Below, piece by piece: positions 23,973 to 33,600 of a stretch of 64,000 nucleotides of DNA; within the stretch, counting starts at the first letter, position 1, and each line of letters starts with the position of its first letter. The stretch is from Actinomadura_C sp036008685 (GTDB taxonomy: Bacteria > Actinomycetota > Actinomycetes > Streptosporangiales > Streptosporangiaceae), in contig DASYNF010000147.1 of assembly GCA_036008685.1 (NCBI GenBank), positions 78,903 through 142,902 on the forward strand. The letters are read 5' to 3'. The notes under the pieces were generated by a model. The model searched no databases. It saw only the letters and a list, made by a program, of their open reading frames with translations, and was not told where the DNA came from. The position numbers were made by a program, and so were the translations under genes.

Positions 23973-25091
23973 ATGCTCCAACGTCTGGTCCACCTCCTGC
24001 CGCCGGGTTTGCGCGCCTACCTGCGGCGCATTCCCGTGCTCGTGCGGCTCTACCGGTGGCTCAGACGGGGGAAGCTGACCCGCGAGCGCAACATGTTCGT
24101 GGCGCTCGCCCTGGCGGCCATCGCGATCGGTGTGATGGCCCCCATCTCCCAGACCTGGTTCCCCTCGAGCGCCATCGTGCTCACCGTGCTCGCGGGCGGG
24201 CTGCTCCTGCGGGTCCGCAGCCTCAGGGTGCTGCTCGGCCTGGTCACCGTGGTCCTCGTCTATGACGGCTGGGTCGTCGGCTGGCCGCGGGTGGGCCCCG
24301 GCGTGGTGGTCACCGTGCTCGTCACGGCCGTGCTCGCGCTCACGCTGGCCCGGACCCGCGAGCAGATCGGCGTGCAGGGCCTGCGGGGCGAGTACATGCT
24401 CCTCGAGCTGCGCGACCGGCTGCGCAGGCACGGGGAGATGCCGGAGCTCCCGGCCGGGTGGGATTCCCAGGTGGTGCTGCTCCAGGCGGGCGGTTCCTCC
24501 TTCGGCGGCGACTTCGTCGTGTCGGCGTGCGACGGCGAGACCCTCGAGGTGGCCCTCGTCGACGTCTCCGGCAAGGGCGTCGACGCGGGGACGCGCGCGC
24601 TCATGCTCTCGGGCGCCTTCGGCGGGTTGCTGGGGTCGGTCGAGTCCGATCGGTTCCTCCCCGCGTGCAATGTCTATCTCCAGCGGCAGCGCTGGGACGA
24701 GGGCTTCGTCACGGCCGTGCACGTCGTCGTGGACCTGCGCACCGGTGAATACGTGGTGGAGTCGGCCGGGCACCCGCCGGCCGTGCAGTTCGAGGCCCGC
24801 AGTGGGACGTGGCAGGTCAGCTCGGCCAAGGGTGTCGTGCTCGGCGTCGTGCCGGACCTGCGGTGTGAGCCCGAGAGCGGGCTGCTGAGGTCGGGTGACG
24901 CGCTGATGCTCTACACCGACGGGCTGGTCGAATCTCCGGGCCGCGACCTGGACGCCGGCATCGACCGGCTGGTCGGCGAGGCCGAGCACCTGGTCCGGCA
25001 CGGCTTCCGCAAGGGCGCCAAGGAGCTCGTCGAGACCATGGCCGCCACCCGTGACGACGACTGCGCTCTCGTGTTGATCTGGCGCACCTGA
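23973..25091 (+). CDS. Membrane-anchored PP2C/SpoIIE-type phosphatase
   Basis: The 372-aa protein has a short basic N-terminus, three to four hydrophobic helices (about 40-130) and a C-terminal SpoIIE/RsbU-like domain (from about 160). Metal-binding aspartates are visible: 'GGDFVVSACDGETLEVALVDVSGKGVDAG' (Gly-Asp and Asp-Val-Ser-Gly-Lys-Gly), and 'LMLYTDGLVESPGRD' (Thr-Asp-Gly). It should dephosphorylate a serine or threonine on a partner such as an anti-sigma antagonist. No RsbW- or RsbV-like gene is beside it, so the partner is unknown. The start is ATG 23973, seven bases after a TACAGT; an upstream in-frame ATG (23952) is less likely. Confidence 0.87.
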   Translation: MLQRLVHLLPPGLRAYLRRIPVLVRLYRWLRRGKLTRERNMFVALALAAIAIGVMAPISQTWFPSSAIVLTVLAGGLLLRVRSLRVLLGLVTVVLVYDGWVVGWPRVGPGVVVTVLVTAVLALTLARTREQIGVQGLRGEYMLLELRDRLRRHGEMPELPAGWDSQVVLLQAGGSSFGGDFVVSACDGETLEVALVDVSGKGVDAGTRALMLSGAFGGLLGSVESDRFLPACNVYLQRQRWDEGFVTAVHVVVDLRTGEYVVESAGHPPAVQFEARSGTWQVSSAKGVVLGVVPDLRCEPESGLLRSGDALMLYTDGLVESPGRDLDAGIDRLVGEAEHLVRHGFRKGAKELVETMAATRDDDCALVLIWRT

Positions 25092-25142
25092 CCCCGCCGG
25101 CATCCGGCCACCGCGGTTCGCTCACCCGCCCGGTGTGCAGGG

Positions 25143-26618
25143 TCACCCCGGCCAGTCGATCTGGGGAGACCGGTAGAACGCGATGCCCGCGGCGTCCCAC
25201 CGACGGCCGTGCGCGGCCAGCCGCGGCGCGTAGGACTCCCACACCCGATGGCCGGCCGGAGACCAGCCGATCTCCGCGATCCCCGGGAGCCGGGGGAAGG
25301 CCATGAAGTCGAGGTCGCCGTCGCCGGCGATCGTCTCGGTCCACAGCGCGGCCTCCACCCCGGCGATGTGCTCCTCCCCGACCCCGTCGACCAACGCCGC
25401 CGGGTCCCAGGAATAGGACTTCCGCACCTCCACGCAGCCCGCCCAGTCGAGGCCCAGTGCCGTGCCCGGGTGGTACTTGAGGTCCAGATAGGCGTGATCG
25501 GCCGGCGACATGATCAGCCGTGCGCCCTGGGCGACGGCGGCACGGGCCGGCCGGGTGTCCGGCTCGGACCCCTTGGCGGGCCGCCAGTACTGCACCAGGG
25601 TCCCGGGGGCCAGCGTCGAGGAGGCGGCGTCCTGCCAGGCGACGACGGTCTTGCCGTGCGCGCGGACGATCCGCTGGGCCCGCGTGAGGAATTCGGAATA
25701 GTCCGCCGGATCTGTGCTCTCGGCCTCGTCTCCGCCGATGTGGAGGTACGGTCCCGGGGTGAGCTCGGCCACCTCGCGGATGACGTCGTCCAGGAACCGG
25801 TAGGTGATCTCCTTGTCGGCCCGGAGGCTGCTGAACCCGACCTCGATGCCGGTGTAACGCTCCGGTGCCCGGTCACCCGGGTTGAGCTCCGCATACGACG
25901 CGAGCGCGGCGTTGGTGTGACCCGGGACGTCGATCTCCGGAACGACCGTCATGTGCCGGGCCCCCGCGTAGCCGACGATCTCCTGGAAGTCCCGCCTGGA
26001 GTAGTGGCCTCCTGGGCCGCCGCCGACCTCGGTCCCTCCGCCGTGGTCCGCGAGCCGAGGCCACCGGTCGATGGCCAGCCGCCAGCCCTGGTCGTCGGTG
26101 AGGTGCAGGTGGAGCACGTTGATCTTGTAGGCCACGGCGTGGTCGATGAAGCGCTTGACGGCCCGCACGTCGAAGAAGTGCCGCGCCACGTCGAGCATGA
26201 CGCCGCGCCACGGGTAGCGTGGCCCGTCCTCGATCCGCACCCCCGCCATCGGCCAGGGGCCGGGACACGGGCCCCGGCTCTCGACCGCGGCCGGGAGGAG
26301 CTGACGCAGGGTCTGCACGCCCCGGAAGAGTCCCGCGGCGGTCCGCGCGCGCAGCCGTACGCCCTCTTCGGAGATCTCCAGCAGATGACCCTCGGGGCCC
26401 AGCCGCCCGGGTCCGTCGAGTGACAGGGCGATGTCTCCGGCCTCCGGCCTGATCCGGAGCGGAAACCCGGTGGGGGGGCGCAGCAGCTCGGCCAGAGAGT
26501 CCGCGACGGCGCGGGCGGGGCCCGGCGGCGCGCTGATCTCGGTCTCGGGCGTGAGGACGTGCACCCCCGGGCCGGGCGTCATCGACACGGGGACGGGGAT
26601 GACACTCGACGTGCTCAC
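25143..26618 (-). CDS. Beta-N-acetylhexosaminidase (GH20)
   Basis: The 491-aa enzyme cleaves terminal beta-linked GlcNAc or GalNAc. The N-terminal GH20b domain (1-125) precedes the catalytic barrel. The key Asp-Glu pair is in 'YLHIGGDEAEST', and 'HLHLTDDQGWR' and 'EIDVPGHT' are the usual family signatures. No signal peptide is seen at the GTG 26618 start, so the enzyme is probably cytoplasmic and acts on imported chitobiose-like sugars. GTG 26618 is favoured because TAGCTT lies eight bases upstream (leaderless); codons further out add only 11 residues. Confidence 0.93.
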   Translation of the reverse strand: MSTSSVIPVPVSMTPGPGVHVLTPETEISAPPGPARAVADSLAELLRPPTGFPLRIRPEAGDIALSLDGPGRLGPEGHLLEISEEGVRLRARTAAGLFRGVQTLRQLLPAAVESRGPCPGPWPMAGVRIEDGPRYPWRGVMLDVARHFFDVRAVKRFIDHAVAYKINVLHLHLTDDQGWRLAIDRWPRLADHGGGTEVGGGPGGHYSRRDFQEIVGYAGARHMTVVPEIDVPGHTNAALASYAELNPGDRAPERYTGIEVGFSSLRADKEITYRFLDDVIREVAELTPGPYLHIGGDEAESTDPADYSEFLTRAQRIVRAHGKTVVAWQDAASSTLAPGTLVQYWRPAKGSEPDTRPARAAVAQGARLIMSPADHAYLDLKYHPGTALGLDWAGCVEVRKSYSWDPAALVDGVGEEHIAGVEAALWTETIAGDGDLDFMAFPRLPGIAEIGWSPAGHRVWESYAPRLAAHGRRWDAAGIAFYRSPQIDWPG

Positions 26619-26626
26619 GCACAGGG

Positions 26627-26632
26627 AAGCTA
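26627..26632 (-). promoter_or_regulatory. -10 element for the leaderless GH20 gene
   Basis: TAGCTT on the minus strand lies eight bases before the GTG at 26618. No ribosome binding site is present. Confidence 0.4.
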
Positions 26633-26763
26633 CCAAGTCCTGTGACGCCACGGCCGGCCCCGCCGGGTCGGCGGCCGTCCGCCGGAAGGTCCGGAGTGTT
26701 AGCGATATGTCTCGGAAAAGCGGCTATTCGGCACGGGTGCGACGCAGTGATGATCTCTGGCCT

Positions 26764-26769
26764 TACGCT
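26764..26769 (+). promoter_or_regulatory. -10 element for the leaderless nuclease gene
   Basis: TACGCT ends seven bases before the ATG at 26777. Confidence 0.35.
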
Positions 26770-26776
26770 ACGGTCC

Positions 26777-28501
26777 ATGCGCCGTAGAGCCGTCATGGCC
26801 GCCGCCGGATTGGCCGCGGGCCTTCTCGCCACCGTCAACGTCCAGCCGGCCTTGGCCGAGCCCGTATCGGGTCTCACCGCGGAGCCGTGCGACACGCCGG
26901 CCACGCACCAGATCGCGGAGGTGCAGGGCCCGGGTGCCATGAGCCCCCTGGCCGGCCAGACCGTACGGGTGGAGGGGGTCGTCACCGGTGACTTCCAGCG
27001 CACCGACCAGTTGAGCGGTTTCTTCATCCAGGACCCGACGCCCGACGCGGACCCGGCGACCTCCGAGGGACTGTTCGTCCTCTCGGCCAAGGAGGTCAAG
27101 GTCGGCGACGACGTCCTCGTCAGCGGCAAGGCGGTGGAGTACAACGGCCTGACCGAACTCTCGCAGGTCACCGCGGTCGACGTCTGCGGCGGCGGCATGG
27201 TCCAGCCCTCCCCCTCCGCGCTTCCGCTCGCGGACACGGCGGCCTACGAGGCGCGTGAGAACATGCTCCTCACGTTCCCCCAGCGGCTCACCGCGACCGA
27301 GCACTATCAGCTCGGGCGGTACGGCGAGGTCACGGTCTCCTCGCAGGGACGGCTGTTCCAGCCCACGGACGGACACGCCGGGACCCAGGCCGGCAACGAC
27401 CGCCGCCGGCTCCTGATCGACGATGGATCGACCCGGCAGAACCCGGCGACCGTGCCCTTCACCTCACCGCGGGCGCTCCGGCTCGGCGACACGGTCGCCG
27501 GCCTCACCGGCGTGCTGCACTACGGCTTCAACCTCTACCGGCTGCAGCCGACCGCTCCGGTGACGTTCAGCCGGTCCAACCCGCGCCCGGCCGCCCCCGA
27601 GCCGGTGGGCGGCAACGTCCGGGTGGCGAGCTTCAACACGCTCAACTGGTTCACCACGCTGGGCAGCCGCGGCGCCACCACCGCGCAGGAGCGCGACCGC
27701 CAGCTGGCGAAACTGGTGTCCGCCCTGGCCGGGCTCGATGCCGACGTGGTGGGTCTCATGGAGGTGGAGAACAACGGCGACGGTGCCATCGGCGAGCTCG
27801 TGTCGGCCCTCAACGCCAAGGTCGGCGCGGGTACGTACACGTGGATCGAGCACCCGAACCCCGGCACCGACGCGATCCACGTCACGATGATCTACAAGGC
27901 CGGGAAGGTCCGGCCGATCGGTGCCGCCAGGTCCTCGGCGGAGCCGGTCTTCGAGCGTCCCCCGCTCCTGCAGTCCTTCATGCGGGCCGGTGGGAGCGAG
28001 CCGTTCACCGCGATCGTCAATCACTTCAAGTCCAAGGGCTGCGGGGACGCCTCCGGTCCCGACGCCGACCAGGGCGACGGTCAGGGGTGCTGGAACGCCC
28101 GCCGCCAGACGCAGGCCGCCGCGGTGGCCGAGCTGGCCAAGACGGCGATCAACCCGATCGTGCTCGGGGACCTGAACTCCTACACCGAGGAGGACCCGAT
28201 CCATGTCCTCGAGCGGGGCGGCCTGACCGGGCAGACCGAGCGCTTCGTCCCGGCGCCGCGGCGCTACAGCTACGTCTTCGACGGGCAGGCCGGCGAGCTG
28301 GACCACATCCTCGCCGGCAGGCACCTGTCGAGGCTGGTGACCGGGGCCTCGATCTGGCACATCAACAGCGACGAGCCGGTGATCCTCGACTACAACACCG
28401 AGTTCAACCCGCCCGGGTTGTACGCGCCCGACTCCTATCGGGCCTCCGACCACGACCCGGTGGTGATCGGTCTGCGCCTTCCGGGCGCCCCCCTGAAGTG
28501 A
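26777..28501 (+). CDS. Secreted ExeM/NucH-type endonuclease
   Basis: This 574-aa protein has a Sec signal peptide (Arg-Arg-Arg, hydrophobic core, cleavage after Ala-Leu-Ala at about residue 27). An OB-fold/lamin-like region (about 40-270) follows, then an endonuclease/exonuclease/phosphatase domain from about 280 to the end. Catalytic markers are present: 'VASFNTLNWF' (Asn), 'GLMEVENNG' (Glu), 'VLGDLNSY' (Asp-x-Asn) and the final 'ASDHDPV' (Asp-His). It probably degrades extracellular DNA for nutrient or matrix turnover. It is divergent from the GH20 gene. A structured repeat lies 46 nt after its stop. Confidence 0.93.
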   Translation: MRRRAVMAAAGLAAGLLATVNVQPALAEPVSGLTAEPCDTPATHQIAEVQGPGAMSPLAGQTVRVEGVVTGDFQRTDQLSGFFIQDPTPDADPATSEGLFVLSAKEVKVGDDVLVSGKAVEYNGLTELSQVTAVDVCGGGMVQPSPSALPLADTAAYEARENMLLTFPQRLTATEHYQLGRYGEVTVSSQGRLFQPTDGHAGTQAGNDRRRLLIDDGSTRQNPATVPFTSPRALRLGDTVAGLTGVLHYGFNLYRLQPTAPVTFSRSNPRPAAPEPVGGNVRVASFNTLNWFTTLGSRGATTAQERDRQLAKLVSALAGLDADVVGLMEVENNGDGAIGELVSALNAKVGAGTYTWIEHPNPGTDAIHVTMIYKAGKVRPIGAARSSAEPVFERPPLLQSFMRAGGSEPFTAIVNHFKSKGCGDASGPDADQGDGQGCWNARRQTQAAAVAELAKTAINPIVLGDLNSYTEEDPIHVLERGGLTGQTERFVPAPRRYSYVFDGQAGELDHILAGRHLSRLVTGASIWHINSDEPVILDYNTEFNPPGLYAPDSYRASDHDPVVIGLRLPGAPLK

Positions 28502-28547
28502 CGGCGGTCTCCCCGTCACGGTGATGAAGGCGATCCGCGAGCGGGCC

Positions 28548-28619
28548 GGCGTCGTCTGGACTGAGGAGCGAGCGGGCGTGAGGAACGAACGCCCGGTAGC
28601 GACGAGGGAAGACGGCGCC
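28548..28619 (+). repeat. Dispersed structured element, copy B
   Basis: The outer stem GGCGTCGTC (28548-28556) pairs with GACGGCGCC (28611-28619), with a single G-U. The 5' inner strand is TGGACTGAGGAGCGAG. The inner stem CGGGCGT/ACGCCCG is capped by a nine-base loop GAGGAACGA. The 3' inner strand is GTAGCGACGAGGGAA. The copy is in sense orientation 46 nt after the nuclease stop. Confidence 0.75.
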
Positions 28620-28627
28620 TCGAAGGC

Positions 28628-28696
28628 CCGCGAGCCGCCGCGCGGAGCGCGGCCATGGGTACAGCCCCGCGAGCGGCCGCGCGGAGCGCGGCCATG
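28628..28696 (+). repeat. Pair of 30-bp direct repeats next to copy B
   Basis: Units at 28628-28657 and 28667-28696 match in 29 of 30 positions (core CGCGCGGAGCGCGGCCATG). A similar GAGCCGCCG-x-GCGGAGCG sequence also flanks copy A, suggesting the motif belongs to a larger repeat unit. Confidence 0.6.
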
Positions 28697-28707
28697 AACA
28701 GGTACGG

Positions 28708-29751
28708 TCACACCGGTCGTAGAGGCGGCGGCTCCTCCATGCGACCGTCCGCCGCCGCGGCCTCCTCGGCGCTGCGGCGCAGCCGCTCGCGCTGCGGCAC
28801 CACGGTGTACTTCGGGTCTGCGGCGGACGCGACGCCCGCCGCGAAGACGCCGAACCGGGTGGCCGCGGAGGCCGCGAGGAGCGCCGTCCCCGACAGGGCG
28901 GACACGGCCCGGCTCCGGCGGCCGAGGAAGGCCCCGGCGAGGCCCGCGCAGGCGAGCACCTGCGAGGCCCGCATCAGCCTGCCCGACCGGCCTTGACGGT
29001 AGGGTTCGGCGACCATGCCGAGCCGTCGCTCCAGTAGCTGGAGCGCGACGAGCTCCGCGGCCGTGCCGGTGAGGGCGAGCGCGCGAGCGGGGCCGGTCTC
29101 GGACACGGGAGCCGTGACCAGGCCCAGCCCGCCGGCCGCGGTCGCCGCCGACCCGACGAAGACGAACGGCATCTCGCGGTAGGCGTCGTGCCACGCCGGC
29201 ACCGCCGTGTCGCTGATGAGCGCCGCGGTGTAACCGGCGATCGCCGGGCCCATGGCCGCCGCGCCCATGGTCGCCGCGGTCCCGAGCCGGGGGACCCAGC
29301 CGGTCACGGCGGAAGCCGCGGCGCCGGCGGCCAGCGGGCCATAGGCGGAGAGCAGCCACGTCCCGACGCTCATGGGCGAGCTCGGCTTGGCGACCCGCAG
29401 CATGTTCAGGAAGCGGGCGGGCCGGCCGAGGTCGTGCACCAGCCCGTACATCGCGAGCCCGAGGGCTCCGGCGGCGCCGACCTTGGCGCCGTACGCCAGG
29501 CGCGGCCGGCCGGTGAGGGTCGCGCCCGCGGCGAGCACCGAGGACGCGCCCGCGAGACCGCCGACGAAGAAATAGCCGGCGATGTCGCGGGCCTTCCAGA
29601 CCGGCCCGTTGAGGACCGGCCTGCCGTAGTAGGAGGTGAACTCGGCGTCGGGGACCATCGGCCGCTCACCGCGCCGGCCGCCGCGACGGCGACGGCGACC
29701 GGTGGCGGCCATGCCCGGCACGGCATCGCGGTCGCGCGGCGTCTCGGTCAT
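28708..29751 (-). CDS. NrfD/PsrC-type membrane subunit of formate dehydrogenase
   Basis: The 347-aa membrane protein has about eight hydrophobic helices after an Arg-rich cytoplasmic N-terminus (residues 8-35). Its role in this operon is to anchor the dehydrogenase and pass electrons to the quinone pool. It takes the place of the cytochrome b gamma subunit found in FdnI-type enzymes, as no heme-histidine pairs are obvious. Its ATG overlaps the beta-subunit stop (TGATG), so translation is coupled. It is the last gene of the operon and converges with the nuclease gene; a copy of the structured element and two direct repeats lie in between. Confidence 0.85.
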   Translation of the reverse strand: MTETPRDRDAVPGMAATGRRRRRGGRRGERPMVPDAEFTSYYGRPVLNGPVWKARDIAGYFFVGGLAGASSVLAAGATLTGRPRLAYGAKVGAAGALGLAMYGLVHDLGRPARFLNMLRVAKPSSPMSVGTWLLSAYGPLAAGAAASAVTGWVPRLGTAATMGAAAMGPAIAGYTAALISDTAVPAWHDAYREMPFVFVGSAATAAGGLGLVTAPVSETGPARALALTGTAAELVALQLLERRLGMVAEPYRQGRSGRLMRASQVLACAGLAGAFLGRRSRAVSALSGTALLAASAATRFGVFAAGVASAADPKYTVVPQRERLRRSAEEAAAADGRMEEPPPLRPV

Positions 29752-30686
29752 CACAGGCTCCTTCGGCGGCCGGCCGCGAAGGCCAGCGCGGCGGCGCCGA
29801 TGAGACCGGTGGCGGCGACGGCGACGTGCCGCCACATGGAGGGAAGATCACGGGTGGTGACGACCGGGTCCGGCGGCAGGCCGTACACCTCCGGCTCGTC
29901 CAGCAGCAGGAAGAAGGCTCCGGCGCCGCCGACGCCGTCGTCCGGCGACTCGCCGTAGAGACGCGCCTCGGGCACACCGGCGTCGTGCAGCTTCTCCACC
30001 CGCTGGGCGGCCCGCTCCCGCAGCTCGTCCAGCGGACCGTACTGGATGGACTCGGTGGGGCAGGCCTGCGCGCAGGCGGGCTGCAGCCCGTCACCGATCC
30101 GGTCGTAGCACAGGGTGCACTTCCAGGCGCGGCCGTCGTCCTTGCGCTGGTCGATGACCCCGTACGGGCAGGCCGGGATGCAGTAGCCGCAGCCGTTGCA
30201 GATGTCCTGCTGCACCACGACCGTGCCGAACTCGGTCCGGAACAGCGAGCCCGTCGGGCACACGTCCAGGCAGGCGGCGTGGGTGCAGTGCTTGCACACG
30301 TCGCTGGCCATGAGCCAGCGCATGTCACCCGCACCGGGAACGGAGGCGGCGGCCCCGTCCTGGCCCGCCAGGGTGGCCGGCCCCTGGGCGGCCATGCTCA
30401 GCACGTCCAGTCCGGAGTGGTCCGCGCTGTCCGGCAGATCGACCGGCCGGCGTTGCTCGATGAACGCGACGTGCCGCCAGGTGTCCGCGCTCAGCCGTTC
30501 GGTGTTGTCGTAGGACATCCCGGTGAGGAGCAGGCCGTCCTCGGGGATCGCGTTCCACTCCTTGCAGGCGACTTCACAGGCCTTGCACCCGATGCACACG
30601 GAGGTGTCGGTGAAGAACCCCATCCGGGGGACCTGACCCGCCGGATACCCCGCGGTGGTGGCAGGATCGTGTTCGGAGATCGTCAC
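29751..30686 (-). CDS. fdhB: Formate dehydrogenase iron-sulfur (beta) subunit
   Basis: The 311-aa protein carries four 4Fe-4S cysteine clusters: 'CIGCKACEVACKEW', 'CKHCTHAACLDVCP', 'CNGCGYCIPACPYG' and 'CTLCYDRIGDGLQPACAQACP'. A C-terminal hydrophobic helix ('VAVAATGLIGAAALAFAAG') anchors it in the membrane. It relays electrons from the alpha subunit to the NrfD-type partner. The start is GTG 30686, overlapping the last codons of fdhA (ATGTGA). There is no Tat signal of its own, as is normal for the beta subunit. Confidence 0.94.
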   Translation of the reverse strand: MTISEHDPATTAGYPAGQVPRMGFFTDTSVCIGCKACEVACKEWNAIPEDGLLLTGMSYDNTERLSADTWRHVAFIEQRRPVDLPDSADHSGLDVLSMAAQGPATLAGQDGAAASVPGAGDMRWLMASDVCKHCTHAACLDVCPTGSLFRTEFGTVVVQQDICNGCGYCIPACPYGVIDQRKDDGRAWKCTLCYDRIGDGLQPACAQACPTESIQYGPLDELRERAAQRVEKLHDAGVPEARLYGESPDDGVGGAGAFFLLLDEPEVYGLPPDPVVTTRDLPSMWRHVAVAATGLIGAAALAFAAGRRRSL

Positions 30687-33600
30687 ATCTGCCTCCCGGT
30701 GTCTTCGGTGATCCCGGCGCGGTCCCGGTACTCGCGCACCAGGGCACGCAGCGCGGGTCCGCGCGGCCTGCGTCCTGGGCGGATGTCACACGTGATGGCC
30801 TTGAACTCCTGGATGTGGGTGTTGGGGTCCAGCACCATGTGCGCCAGTTCGTTCGCCGCGTCACCGGTCGAGTAGCCGTTCGGGCCCCAGTGATAGGGCA
30901 ACCCGATCTGGTGCAGCCGGCGCCCCTGTATCTCGATGGGCGTGACCCGTTCGGTCACCAGCACCCGCGCCTCGATGGCGTTGCGCGCGCTGATGATCGT
31001 GGCCCAGCCGAGGTGTTCCAGTCCTCGGTCGCGGGCCAGCTCCGGCGAGACCTCACAGAAGAACTCCGGCTGGAGTTCGGAGAGGTAGGGCTGCCACCGC
31101 GACATGCCGCCCGCGGTGTGGTGCTCGGTCAGCCGGTAGGTCGTGGCGACGTAGGGGAACACCTCCGCGCCCGCCTCGCCGCCGCTCGGATGCAGGAATT
31201 CCGGGCTGTTCTTCAGGAACTGCCGTACGGGGTTGCGCTGCTGTCCGTACAGCAGGTTCTCGAACGGTGACTCCTGCGGCTCGTAGTGCGCCGGGAGGGG
31301 GCCGTCGACGACCCCGGCCGGCGCGTAGAGCCAGGCCTTGCCGTCGGACTGCAGGATGAACGCGTCGGTGCCCGACAGCGCGTCCGGGCCCTTCGCCCCG
31401 GGCTCGGGCACGTAGTCCGGGGCCTTCGTCGCCTGGAAGTCGGGCACGTCCGGTCCGGTCCACCTGCCCTGCCCGGCGTCCCAGCGCAGCAGCGCCTTGC
31501 GGTCGCTCCACGGCCGGCCGTCGGCGTCGGCCGAGGCCCGGTTGTAGAGGATGCGGCGGTTCATCGGCCAGGCCCAGCCCCAGTCGGCGGCCACCCAGTC
31601 CTGTTCCTGACCGGGCCTGCGACGGTCGGCCTGGTTGACCCCGTCGGTGTAGACGCCGCAGTAGATCCAGCAGCCGCTGGAGGTGGAGCCGTCTCCGGCG
31701 AGCTGCTCGTACGAGGAGAGCGGCCGGCCTTCGGCGTCCCGGCCGTTGATCTCGGCCAGCACCGCCTCCGCGTCGGGGTCCTGCTGGGCACCGACCAACG
31801 GATAGTCCCAGGTCAGGTCGAGCACCGGCCGGTCGCGCTCGGCCGCCCGGTCGTCCTCGTCCATGTCCAGCCGGGCGCGGTAGTCCGGGTCGGCCAGCTT
31901 CTCCCGGATGATCCGGCCGAGATGGTAGGCGAACCACAGGTCGCTGCGGGCGTCTCCGGCCGGCTCGACGGCCTGCTGGTGCCACTGCAGCAGCCGCTGG
32001 GTGTTGGTGAAGCTCCCCGACTTCTCGGTGTGCGCGGCGGCGGGCAGGAAGAAGACCTCGGTGCCGATGGCCTCGGTCCGGAGCTCGCCGGTCTCGATCT
32101 CCGGCCCGTCCTTCCACCAGGTCGCGCTCTCGATGAGGGAGAAGTCCCGCACCACGAGCCAGTCCAGGTTGGCCATGCCCAGCCGCTGGAGCCGGGCGTT
32201 GGCCGAGCCCACGGCAGGGTTCTCACCGATGATGAAGTAGCCCTTGCAGGCACCCTCGAGCTGCGCCATGACGGTCTCGTAGGTGCCGTGGCTGCCGGTG
32301 ATCCGGGGCAGGTAGTCGAAGCGGAAGTCGTCGTGTTCGGTGGCGGCATCGCCCCACCAGGCTTTCAGCAGGCTCACGACGTACGACCGCATGTTGCCCC
32401 AGTAGCCCTTGTCCGTGCCCTCGGCCTCGATGAAGGCCTCGAGGCTCTGGTTCTCGTGGGCGTGGGGCATCGGGATGTAGCCCGGCAGCAGGTTGAACAG
32501 CGTCGGGATGTCGGTCGAGCCCTGGATCGAGGCGTGCCCGCGCAGCGCCAGGATCCCGCCGCCCGGCCGGCCTATGTTGCCGAGGAGGGTCTGCAGGATC
32601 GAGGCCGTACGGATGTACTGCGCGCCGACCGTGTGCTGCGTCCACCCGACCGCGTAGGCGAACGCCGTCGTGCGGTCGCGGCCGGAGTTGGCGGTGACGA
32701 GCTCGCACACCTTCAGGAACGTCTCCTGGGGGACGCCGCAGATCTGCTCGACCACCTCGGGGGTGTAGCGGGAGAAGTGCCGCTTGAGCACCTGGAAGAC
32801 GCACCGCGGGTCCTGCAGCGACTCGTCCGTCCGCACCGGGCCGGGCACATGGGCACCACCGGAGCCGTGCGACTCGCCGCGGGCCGCCTCCCGGGTCCGG
32901 GGACGTGCTCCCTGGTCGTCGGCCGCCGCGTCCCCGTGGTCGTACTGCCACGTGTCGAAGCCATAGGACCGGTGCTCGGCGTCGAGTCCGGAGAACACGC
33001 CGTCGAGGTCCTCGGTGTCCTTGAAGTCCTCGGACACGAGGTTGGCGGCGTTCGTGTAGGTCAGCACGTACTCACGGAAGTACTTCTCGTGCTCCAGGAC
33101 GTAGTTGACGATGCCGCCGAGGAAGGCGATGTCGGTCCCCACCCGGAGCGGGACGTGCAGGTCCGCGACCGCGCTCGTACGGGTGAACCGCGGGTCGACG
33201 TGGATGATCGTCGCGCCCCGCGCCTTGGCCTCCATCACCCACTGGAACCCGACCGGATGGCACTCGGCCATGTTCGAGCCCTCGATGACGATGCAGTCGG
33301 AGTTCTGCAGGTCCTGCTGGAAGGTCGTGGCGCCGCCACGGCCGAACGAGGCCCCCAGACCGGGGACCGTGGCGGAGTGTCAGATACGGGCCTGGTTCTC
33401 GATCTGTATCGCGCCGAGCGAGGTGAAGAGCTTCTTGAGGAGGTAGTTCTCCTCGTTGTCGAGGGTCGCGCCGCCGAGGCTGGCCAGACCGAGGGTCCGG
33501 CGGAGGCGTGTGCCGTCCTCGTCCTCCCACTGCCAGCCGTCCCGGCGTGCGGCGATGACCCGGTCGGCGATCATGTCCATCGCCGTGTCCAGGTCCAGGG

